Source of the DNA: Clostridiales bacterium
Lineage (GTDB): Bacteria > Bacillota > Clostridia > Clostridiales > Clostridiaceae
NCBI GenBank assembly: GCA_012519845.1
Contig: JAAYPK010000035.1
Span: 1 to 64,000 of the forward strand
Length of the DNA: 64,000 nt
Reading direction: 5' to 3'
Position 1 is the stretch's first letter. Each line of letters begins with the position of its first letter. Below the pieces are notes generated by a model. That model saw nothing but the letters and a program-made list of their open reading frames with translations, had not been told where the DNA came from and did no database searches. Shown here one piece after another: positions 58,218-64,000 of the stretch. A program made the translations under genes and the position numbers.

Positions 58218-58276
58218 AGTACTTAAAAAAATATACCATGCATAATTATAAATATAGGAATTAAGGAGGTAGCATT

Positions 58277-58528
58277 TTGAAGGACTACATTGAAGAGAGA
58301 GTGCTAGAAGTGGCTCAATATATTATTGATTCAAAAGCTACAATTAGGAAAACAGCAAAAGTTTTTGGGGTAAGTAAAAGCACTATCCATAAAGATATGA
58401 CAGAAAGATTGCCAAAGATAAGTCCAACAATTGCAGAAAAAACTCATAGTGTGTTAGAACTAAATAAAGCAGAGAGACATATTAGGGGAGGAAAAGCCAC
58501 TAAATTAAAATATAAAGCTATTGAATGA
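58277..58528 (+). CDS. spoIIID: Sporulation transcription factor SpoIIID
   Basis: 83 residues. Small mother-cell DNA-binding regulator with helix-turn-helix ATIRKTAKVFGVSKSTIHKD and a basic C-terminal tail (RHIRGGKATKLKYK) that contacts flanking DNA. It modulates the sigma-E regulon and leads to sigma-K. The start is TTG with AAGGAGGT upstream. Sigma-E control is expected but no clean motif was read. Confidence 0.97.
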   Translation: MKDYIEERVLEVAQYIIDSKATIRKTAKVFGVSKSTIHKDMTERLPKISPTIAEKTHSVLELNKAERHIRGGKATKLKYKAIE

Positions 58529-58549
58529 TATTTATATTACGTATATAAT
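58521..58549 (+). promoter_or_regulatory. Sigma-A promoter of the mreB/mbl gene
   Basis: TTGAAT, 17-base spacer, TATAAT, starting inside the last codons of spoIIID. It separates vegetative expression of the next gene from sporulation control. Confidence 0.65.
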
Positions 58550-58619
58550 AAAAAATAAAGCAATAATGAAAAATATATTATATATTGTAGAAAAATATAA
58601 ATATGGGAGTGAATAGGCA

Positions 58620-59654
58620 ATGTGGTTTTGGAAAACGGGAGCAGAATTAGGAATTGATTTAGGTACAGCAACTGTTTTAGTATATGAAAAAGGCAAAGGT
58701 ATAATATTAAAAGAACCTTCTGTAGTAGCCATTAATAAAAGTAATAATAAAATATTGGCTATAGGAGAAGAAGCTAGAAAAATGATTGGCAGAACGCCAG
58801 GGAATATAGTAGCTGTTAGACCATTGAAAGATGGAGTAATATCTGATTATGATATTACAGAAAGAATGCTAGCAGAATTTATAAAAAAAGTTGCTGGAAA
58901 GAGAAATTTGGTTGCACCTAAAGTAATGGTTTGCATTCCATCCAAAGCTACTGAAGTGGAAAAAAGAGCAGTTTTAGAAGCAACAAGAAACTCAGGGGCT
59001 AAAAGGGTACACTTAATAGAGGAGCCTTTAGCGGCAGCAATAGGTGCAGGGTTAGATATAACTAAACCTGATGGTATAATGATAGTTGATATAGGCGGAG
59101 GAACTAGCGATATAGCTGTTATTTCATTAGGTGGGATTGTTGTAAGAGAATCAATAAAAATTGCCGGTGATAAATTTGATGAATCAATAATAAAATATGT
59201 TAGAAATAAATACAAAATTATGATTGGAGAAAAAACTGCTGAAGATTTAAAAATATCAACAGGTTCAGCATTTAAAAATAATAGGAACCTTACTACAACT
59301 ATGAAAGGAAGAAATTTAGTAACTGGATTACCAGATGAAATAGAAGTAACAACAGAACAAATTAGAGATGCGCTTTTAGAACCAGTTACTAGTATTGTAC
59401 AAAGTGTAAAAAATGTACTAGAAAAAACACCACCAGAATTAGCAGCGGATATTATTGAAAAAGGAATTATTATGACTGGTGGTGGTGCATTATTAGACGG
59501 CTTAGACAAGCTTATTGAATATGAAACTGGTATAGCTGTAACTATTGCAGATAGAGCTGTAGAATGTGTTGCAGAAGGTACAGGTAAGGTATTATCCTTT
59601 TTTGATAAATTAGAATTTGATGATGGAACTAACGAAGTAGGACTAATTGAATAA
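58620..59654 (+). CDS. mbl: MreB/Mbl-family rod-shape actin
   Basis: 344 residues. Bacterial actin with phosphate-1 loop GIDLGTATVLVY, phosphate-2 DIGGGTSDIAV and C-terminal MTGGGALLDGLD. It polymerises under the membrane and guides cell-wall elongation. The position after spoIIID matches mbl in B. subtilis, hence the symbol; mreB itself is the alternative name. GGGAGTG precedes the ATG. Confidence 0.93.
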   Translation: MWFWKTGAELGIDLGTATVLVYEKGKGIILKEPSVVAINKSNNKILAIGEEARKMIGRTPGNIVAVRPLKDGVISDYDITERMLAEFIKKVAGKRNLVAPKVMVCIPSKATEVEKRAVLEATRNSGAKRVHLIEEPLAAAIGAGLDITKPDGIMIVDIGGGTSDIAVISLGGIVVRESIKIAGDKFDESIIKYVRNKYKIMIGEKTAEDLKISTGSAFKNNRNLTTTMKGRNLVTGLPDEIEVTTEQIRDALLEPVTSIVQSVKNVLEKTPPELAADIIEKGIIMTGGGALLDGLDKLIEYETGIAVTIADRAVECVAEGTGKVLSFFDKLEFDDGTNEVGLIE

Positions 59655-59677
59655 TTAAATGTACTAATATAAAAGTA

Positions 59678-59737
59678 AAGGCTATATTAAAAAATGCTAA
59701 TAATTATTAAATGTATTAGCATTTTTTATATAGCCTT
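59678..59737. terminator. Bidirectional terminator between mbl and yyaC
   Basis: About 24-bp stem with one bulge (59678-59702 with 59714-59737) containing internal A/T runs, between convergent genes. Confidence 0.8.
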
Positions 59738-59740
59738 ATA

Positions 59741-60280
59741 TTATAAGGCTAAATCTAAATTATTTTTCAATGAATAAGCATAAATTAGACCTTTAGTAAT
59801 TACTTTTGCCATATCTAGAATTAAAGCTAGTCTAATTGATCTAGAGGGAAAAGAATCTGCATTTTCGCTAGCATCAACTATACCAATAACAGAGGCAATG
59901 CCTACTTCAGGAAGGCTTTTTCCAACACCCTTTCCAGGATGAATTGAAGAATTACGTGTATGGATTTCACCAATAGATTCACTTTCTCCTAAACATGCAT
60001 CTATACCGATTATACAAGCATTTGGGTGAAGTATATATATTTCTTCTAAACGTTTATCTATATTAAGAGCATGTATAGGGGTAGAAATTGTACCGTATAT
60101 AGGTAATGGAAACATACTAGTTTCTAATAATGTGCCAACCAATGGTCCTAAGCAATCTCCTATACATTTATCTGTTCCAATACAAACAATAACAGTATTC
60201 TCATTTATGAAATTCTTCATTTCATTGCCAATTTCATAATAAGCAAGAGAAGTTCTATAGTCTATTCTTTTTTTATTCAA
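59741..60280 (-). CDS. yyaC: YyaC-like spore protease family protein (DUF1256)
   Basis: About 179 residues. It resembles YyaC, which is related to the germination protease GPR: CIGTDKCIGDCLGPLVG, GTISTPIHALN, CIIGIDACLG and HPGKGVGKSLP. In B. subtilis yyaC is a forespore gene. TTG 60280 is preferred, 8 bases from AAGGGGG; GTG 60289 overlaps that site. Substrate unknown. Confidence 0.88.
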   Translation of the reverse strand: MNKKRIDYRTSLAYYEIGNEMKNFINENTVIVCIGTDKCIGDCLGPLVGTLLETSMFPLPIYGTISTPIHALNIDKRLEEIYILHPNACIIGIDACLGESESIGEIHTRNSSIHPGKGVGKSLPEVGIASVIGIVDASENADSFPSRSIRLALILDMAKVITKGLIYAYSLKNNLDLAL

Positions 60281-60385
60281 ATTACACACCCCCTTGACTA
60301 AATATATGAATGGTCATCATCAATTATTATTTAAGTATAAAATTTCTTTAAATGGAAATTAATAATAGTAAAAGGAGTAGTTTAC

Positions 60386-60805
60386 ATGAAAAAAGTAAGA
60401 ATTATATTAATATCGATATTCATTTTAATCCCAACTTATTTTATATTTTTATGGGAACCTGATGAAATTACGAAAACAACTTTTAAGTTAGACAGTATGT
60501 TAAATGTGGATAGGGAGTTATCAAAAGAAGAGAAATTAACCAACGCTGAAACAAAAGAAAAATATTTATCAATTTCTGAACTTGAAAATAAAATTAGTAA
60601 TGATAATAAGGATAAATATAAAAAATTATTGTTAGATTTATCAATTATAGATTATGAAAAAATATTAGTACTAAGTAAAAGTAAGAACACTGATGAATCA
60701 ACAGAGGAATATATAAGATTATTAAGAAAACGATTAAGTAATGATAAGTTTATAGAAATAAAAGAAATATTGATGCCATATATAAATGTAGATGATATAA
60801 AATAA
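60386..60805 (+). CDS. Small membrane-anchored protein of unknown function
   Basis: 139 residues: an N-terminal hydrophobic helix (about 4-23), then a charged, helical extracytoplasmic domain rich in Lys, Glu and Asp. No lipobox and no recognised family. AAAGGAG precedes the ATG. It stands alone between divergent yyaC and the tRNA cluster. Confidence 0.75.
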   Translation: MKKVRIILISIFILIPTYFIFLWEPDEITKTTFKLDSMLNVDRELSKEEKLTNAETKEKYLSISELENKISNDNKDKYKKLLLDLSIIDYEKILVLSKSKNTDESTEEYIRLLRKRLSNDKFIEIKEILMPYINVDDIK

Positions 60806-60892
60806 AATAATATATAGTATGTTAAAATGGAGAAAAAATTCGTATTTAAGAGAATTATAAGAATAATTTAAATTAATGAGCGTATATAAAGG

Positions 60893-60921
60893 TTGAAATA
60901 TGGAACCGTTATATATATACT
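60893..60921 (+). promoter_or_regulatory. Sigma-A promoter of the tRNA cluster
   Basis: TTGAAA, 17-base spacer, TATACT, about 50 bases before the first tRNA. Confidence 0.6.
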
Positions 60922-60972
60922 AACTATTGTTGGTTACAGATTTTAATTAAATAACTAACTATAATGAAATAT

Positions 60973-61057
60973 GGATGAGTTCCCGAGTGGCCAAAGGGGG
61001 CAGACTGTAAATCTGTTGCAAGTTGCTTCGATGGTTCGAATCCATCCTCATCCACCA
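60973..61057 (+). tRNA. tRNA-Tyr (GTA), copy 1
   Basis: 85-nt class II tRNA with long variable arm; acceptor GGATGAG/CTCATCC, anticodon loop CTGTAAA (GTA), encoded CCA. Identical to the copy at 61250. Confidence 0.97.
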
Positions 61058-61064
61058 TTTAAAT

Positions 61065-61140
61065 GGGCGCATAGCTCAGCTGGGAGAGCATCTGCCTTAC
61101 AAGCAGAGGGTCACAGGTTCGAGCCCTGTTGTGCCCACCA
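61065..61140 (+). tRNA. tRNA-Val (TAC)
   Basis: 76-nt cloverleaf; acceptor GGGCGCA/TGTGCCC (one G-T pair), anticodon TAC in loop CTTACAA, encoded CCA. Confidence 0.97.
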
Positions 61141-61169
61141 TTTAAATGAAAATTAAATATTTCTTATAT

Positions 61170-61244
61170 GCTGGCATGGCTCAACGGTAGAGCAGCTGAC
61201 TTGTAATCAGCAGGTTGTAGGTTCGATTCCTATTGCCAGCTCCA
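61170..61244 (+). tRNA. tRNA-Thr (TGT)
   Basis: 75-nt cloverleaf; acceptor GCTGGCA/TGCCAGC, anticodon loop CTTGTAA (TGT), encoded CCA. Confidence 0.97.
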
Positions 61245-61249
61245 TATAA

Positions 61250-61334
61250 GGATGAGTTCCCGAGTGGCCAAAGGGGGCAGACTGTAAATCTGTTGCAAGT
61301 TGCTTCGATGGTTCGAATCCATCCTCATCCACCA
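61250..61334 (+). tRNA. tRNA-Tyr (GTA), copy 2
   Basis: Identical over all 85 nt to the first tRNA-Tyr, so a recent duplication or gene conversion inside the cluster. Only five bases separate it from tRNA-Thr. Confidence 0.97.
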
Positions 61335-61361
61335 AAAGTCTATACTTTGTATAGACTTTTT
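61335..61361 (+). terminator. Terminator of the tRNA cluster
   Basis: 11-bp perfect stem (AAAGTCTATAC/GTATAGACTTT) with a TTT loop and T5 run. Confidence 0.88.
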
Positions 61362-61395
61362 ACTTTTATTAAAAAGTATTAGGAATTATTAGTCA

Positions 61396-61424
61396 TTGAA
61401 AATATAAAAATACTATGCTAGAAT
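61396..61424 (+). promoter_or_regulatory. Sigma-A promoter of the metK leader
   Basis: TTGAAA, 17-base spacer, TAGAAT, about 30 bases upstream of the riboswitch. Confidence 0.6.
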
Positions 61425-61452
61425 ACTAATATAGTATAATTTAATAACAAAA

Positions 61453-61552
61453 CTCTTATCAAGAGAGGTGGAGGGATAGGGCCCGATGAAACCCGGCAAC
61501 CTGTATATTCAAGGTGCCAATTCCTGTAGGATTTCCTACGAGATGAGAGAGA
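61453..61552 (+). promoter_or_regulatory. SAM-I (S-box) riboswitch aptamer
   Basis: Conserved S-box core: CTTATCAAGAG, GGTGGAGGGA, GGCCCGATGAAACCCGGCAA and GGTGCCAATTCC. P1 pairs CTCTTATC with GATGAGAG (one G-T pair). SAM binding should favour the terminator just downstream and shut off metK. Confidence 0.97.
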
Positions 61553-61567
61553 AATTAATGTAATATT

Positions 61568-61590
61568 CTCTTCATTTGAAGAGTTTTTTT
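61568..61590 (+). terminator. Riboswitch expression-platform terminator
   Basis: Stem CTCTTC/GAAGAG with loop ATTT and a T7 run, between the SAM-I aptamer and metK. It would form when SAM is bound. Confidence 0.88.
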
Positions 61591-61617
61591 ATTTGAGAAA
61601 AAAGAAAGGAGAAAAAA

Positions 61618-62793
61618 ATGAAAAAATTATTTACATCAGAATCAGTAACAGAAGGACATCCAGATAAAATATGTGATCAAATTTCAGATGGAGTGTTAGA
61701 TGCAATATTGGAAAAGGATCCATATGCTAGAGTAGCATGTGAAACTTGTACAACTACAGGAATGGTTATGGTTATGGGGGAAATATCAACAAGTTGTTAT
61801 GTTGATATCCCAAAAGTAGCAAGAAATGTTATAAAAGAAATAGGATATGATAGGGCTAAATATGGATTCGACTGTGAAACATGTTCTATTATTACATCTA
61901 TAGATGAACAATCTTCTGATATAGCTATGGGAGTTAATGAAGCTCTTGAATCTAGAAAAGGAGAGGTAGATGATGTAGAAGCAATTGGTGCAGGAGATCA
62001 AGGGATGATGTTTGGTTTTGCAACAAATGAAACACCAGAATATATGCCTTTACCAATTGCAATGGCACACAGATTATCACGAAGACTAAGTGAAGTTAGA
62101 AAAAATAATACATTATCATATTTAAGACCAGATGGAAAGACTCAAGTTACAGTGGAATATGAAGATGATAAGCCTAAAAGAATCGATGCAATTGTTATTT
62201 CAACTCAACATGATGAAAAAGTAACATTAAAACAAATTGAAGAGGATCTTATAAAATATGTAATAAAAGAAGTTGTTCCATCAGAACTATTAGATGATGA
62301 AACAAAGTACTTTATAAATCCAACTGGAAGATTTGTTGTTGGGGGACCACAAGGAGACTCAGGATTAACTGGTAGAAAAATAATAGTAGATACTTATGGT
62401 GGATATGGAAGACATGGAGGCGGAGCTTTTTCAGGAAAGGATCCAACAAAAGTTGATAGGTCAGCAGCATATGCAGCAAGATGGGTTGCAAAAAACTTAG
62501 TTGCAGCAGGAGTAGCAGAAAAATTAGAAATTCAACTTGCATATGCAATAGGAGTAGCTAAGCCGGTTTCTATTACTATTGATACATTTGGAACAGGAAA
62601 AGTAAAAGAAGATGTATTAACTGATATTGTTCAAAAGGTATTTGATTTAAGACCTGGAGCAATAATTAGAGATTTAGATTTAAGAAGACCTATATATAGG
62701 CAAACAGCAGCTTATGGACATTTTGGAAGAACTGACATTATTCTTCCATGGGAACAACTAAACAAAGTTGAAGAAATAAAGAAATATTTATAA
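61618..62793 (+). CDS. metK: S-adenosylmethionine synthetase
   Basis: 391 residues, standard length. It makes SAM from methionine and ATP. Visible motifs are [28 protein letters not shown], the P-loop-like [16 protein letters not shown] and [15 protein letters not shown] precedes the ATG. A SAM-I riboswitch controls it by feedback. A terminator follows. Confidence 0.98.
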   Translation: MKKLFTSESVTEGHPDKICDQISDGVLDAILEKDPYARVACETCTTTGMVMVMGEISTSCYVDIPKVARNVIKEIGYDRAKYGFDCETCSIITSIDEQSSDIAMGVNEALESRKGEVDDVEAIGAGDQGMMFGFATNETPEYMPLPIAMAHRLSRRLSEVRKNNTLSYLRPDGKTQVTVEYEDDKPKRIDAIVISTQHDEKVTLKQIEEDLIKYVIKEVVPSELLDDETKYFINPTGRFVVGGPQGDSGLTGRKIIVDTYGGYGRHGGGAFSGKDPTKVDRSAAYAARWVAKNLVAAGVAEKLEIQLAYAIGVAKPVSITIDTFGTGKVKEDVLTDIVQKVFDLRPGAIIRDLDLRRPIYRQTAAYGHFGRTDIILPWEQLNKVEEIKKYL

Positions 62794-62797
62794 ATAT

Positions 62798-62840
62798 AAA
62801 AGGCATTTTAAATTGAATTTCAGTTTAAAATGCCTTTTAA
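62798..62840 (+). terminator. Terminator of metK
   Basis: 15-bp perfect stem (62798-62812 with 62824-62838) with an 11-base loop and T4. Confidence 0.8.
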
Positions 62841-62892
62841 TATTGTGGTATAATTAAAATATATAACGCGGAAGATAGGGAGAGAATAGCAA

Positions 62893-64000
62893 ATGGAGGT
62901 AATTCAAGGCATTGTAGAAGTAATACTTTTCAAAAGTGAAGAAACTGGTTACGTAGTTGCAAAAATAAATGTAAATAATAGACCGGTTACAGTTGTAGGA
63001 ACAGTGCCATATTTAAGTGAAGGTCAGCATGTAAGAATTACTGGAGAGTGGAAGATTCATAAACAGTTTGGAAATCAGTTTAGTATTGTAAACTTAGAAG
63101 AAATATTACCAACTACAATTGACGGGATTGAAAAGTATCTATCTTCAGGAATTATCAGAGGAATAGGTCCTGTTACAGCTAAAAAGATCATAGAATATTT
63201 TGGCGAAAAAACATTAGAGGTTTTAGATAATGATATTAATAGATTGAAGGAAATAGATGGCATTGGTGAAAAGAAATTTGAAGTGATTTCTGAATCTTAT
63301 TTAGCACAGCATGATTTGAAAAATATAATGATATATTTTGGGCAATTTGGAATAACCCAAGGGCAATGTTTAAAAATATATAAAAAATTTGGACCAAATG
63401 GAAAAGAAATAATTGAAAAAAATCCCTATAAATTATGCAGTGAAATTAAAGGTATAGGTTTTAACACTGCAGATAGAATTGCTAGTATTTTAGGCATAAG
63501 TAAGGAATCAGAGTCAAGAATAAAAAGTGGTATAGAATATGTAATAAATAGATTTTGCGGATATGGTAATACATATATGCCTAAAAGTAAAGTTATTGAT
63601 GAGGTTAAGGAATTATTAGGAATAAGTGAAGAATTAATTGAAAGTAATATTTATAATTCTTCAATTGAAGGTAAAATTATAGTTGAAAAAGTCAATAATG
63701 AAGAAGGTGTATTTTTACCTATGTATTATTATTGTGAACTAGGAATAACTGAAAGAATAGCAAAACTAGCTATAGAAAATTTTCAAAGTATAAATACTGA
63801 TGTAGAATTTGAAATAAATAATTTTGAGAGAAAAAACAAAATTAAATTTGCTAAATCTCAAAAAGAAGCTATAATTGGAGCCTTTACAGATGGCATTGAA
63901 ATAATTACAGGAGGTCCTGGAACAGGAAAAACAACAATAATTAAATCAATAATTGATATTTATGAAAATCAAGGACAGAAAGTACTATTAGCAGCGCCTA
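62893..64000 (+). CDS. recD2: RecD2-type ATP-dependent DNA helicase (partial, runs off the window)
   Basis: At least 369 residues seen; the 3' part is outside the window. The N-terminal OB-like domain (EVIQGIVEVILFKSEETGY) and helix-hairpin-helix repeats (SGIIRGIGPVTAKKI, EIDGIGEKK, CSEIKGIGFNTADRI) are typical of RecD2/YrrC, followed by the helicase P-loop GGPGTGKTTI. RecD2 is a 5'-3' helicase acting in repair and fork stability without RecBC. AGGGAGAG precedes the ATG. Confidence 0.95.
   Translation, partial: MEVIQGIVEVILFKSEETGYVVAKINVNNRPVTVVGTVPYLSEGQHVRITGEWKIHKQFGNQFSIVNLEEILPTTIDGIEKYLSSGIIRGIGPVTAKKIIEYFGEKTLEVLDNDINRLKEIDGIGEKKFEVISESYLAQHDLKNIMIYFGQFGITQGQCLKIYKKFGPNGKEIIEKNPYKLCSEIKGIGFNTADRIASILGISKESESRIKSGIEYVINRFCGYGNTYMPKSKVIDEVKELLGISEELIESNIYNSSIEGKIIVEKVNNEEGVFLPMYYYCELGITERIAKLAIENFQSINTDVEFEINNFERKNKIKFAKSQKEAIIGAFTDGIEIITGGPGTGKTTIIKSIIDIYENQGQKVLLAAP

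Noticed and set aside
58230-58260. Sigma-E promoter for spoIIID
   Set aside because: CATAATTAT does not fit CATAYAHT and no -35 is at the right distance.
58847-59509. 220-codon minus-strand open frame inside mbl
   Set aside because: Antisense shadow of a well-conserved gene; no ribosome site or known domain.
60971-61156. Plus-strand 61-codon open frame
   Set aside because: It lies across the tRNA-Tyr and tRNA-Val genes, which fully explain the sequence.

Overview
The window is AT-rich (by eye about 28-30 % GC) chromosomal DNA of a spore-forming Clostridium sensu stricto (cluster I). The evidence is the codon use (ATA, AGA, TTA), strong AGGAGG ribosome binding sites, a large set of sporulation genes (yabG, sipL, spoIIR, spoIID, spoIIQ, spoIIID, yyaC, CotS-family coat genes), a clostridial thiolase with a classic thl promoter, and the Firmicute gene order atpC-ywmB-murA-spoIID-spoIIQ-spoIIID-mbl. 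No prophage, insertion sequence or CRISPR array was seen. The species cannot be named from sequence reading alone.

Layout. 1-330: 3' end of a 23S rRNA, tRNA-Asn and a terminator, with no 5S gene between them. 359-6674: OmpR-type response regulator, sensor kinase and lipoprotein as a tight operon, then the tldD/tldE protease pair. 6775-11798: an LtaS-like sulfatase, an unknown membrane protein, an orphan FAD oxidoreductase, a GDSL esterase and a RusA-like nuclease fused to a zinc finger. 12.0-15.5 kb: tsaD, a hydrolase-like membrane protein without its nucleophile serine, and htrA. 15.5-24.5 kb is a spore-coat island: a cysteine-rich protein behind a sigma-K-like promoter, a solute-binding protein, two GT4 glycosyltransferases on the opposite strand, three CotS-family kinase-fold proteins, an unknown protein that appears to start at ATT, and the protease yabG.

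24.7-35.6 kb: veg, a candidate minus-strand small RNA, sipL, the cyanophycin pair cphB-cphA, ispE, spoIIR, a PP-loop ATPase, a DUF1934 protein, a small DnaA-domain-IV-like protein and rho. 35.7-46.9 kb: a diacylglycerol glycosyltransferase, rpmE, a DUF1385-PrmC fusion, prfA, a small membrane protein, tsaC, rpiB, upp, wecB, thlA and a CapA-like protein. 47.3-54.0 kb: the complete F1Fo ATP synthase operon atpIBEFHAGDC, with a c subunit lacking the usual Na+ ligands. 54.1-60.3 kb: ywmB, murA, spoIID, spoIIQ, spoIIID, mreB/mbl and yyaC. 60.4-64.0 kb: a small membrane protein, a Tyr-Val-Thr-Tyr tRNA cluster, a SAM-I riboswitch with metK, and recD2 running off the window end.

Themes. Engulfment and spore-envelope functions dominate, and promoter-like motifs match the expected compartment: sigma-F-like before spoIIR and spoIIQ, sigma-E-like before spoIID, sigma-K-like before yabG, a cotS gene and the cysteine-rich protein. 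Translation quality is a second theme: tsaC and tsaD (t6A), prmC next to prfA, rpmE and tRNAs. The most novel-looking items are the roughly 86-nt small RNA upstream of sipL, the ATT-start coat-island gene, the RusA-zinc-finger protein and the sigma-K-linked cysteine-rich protein.
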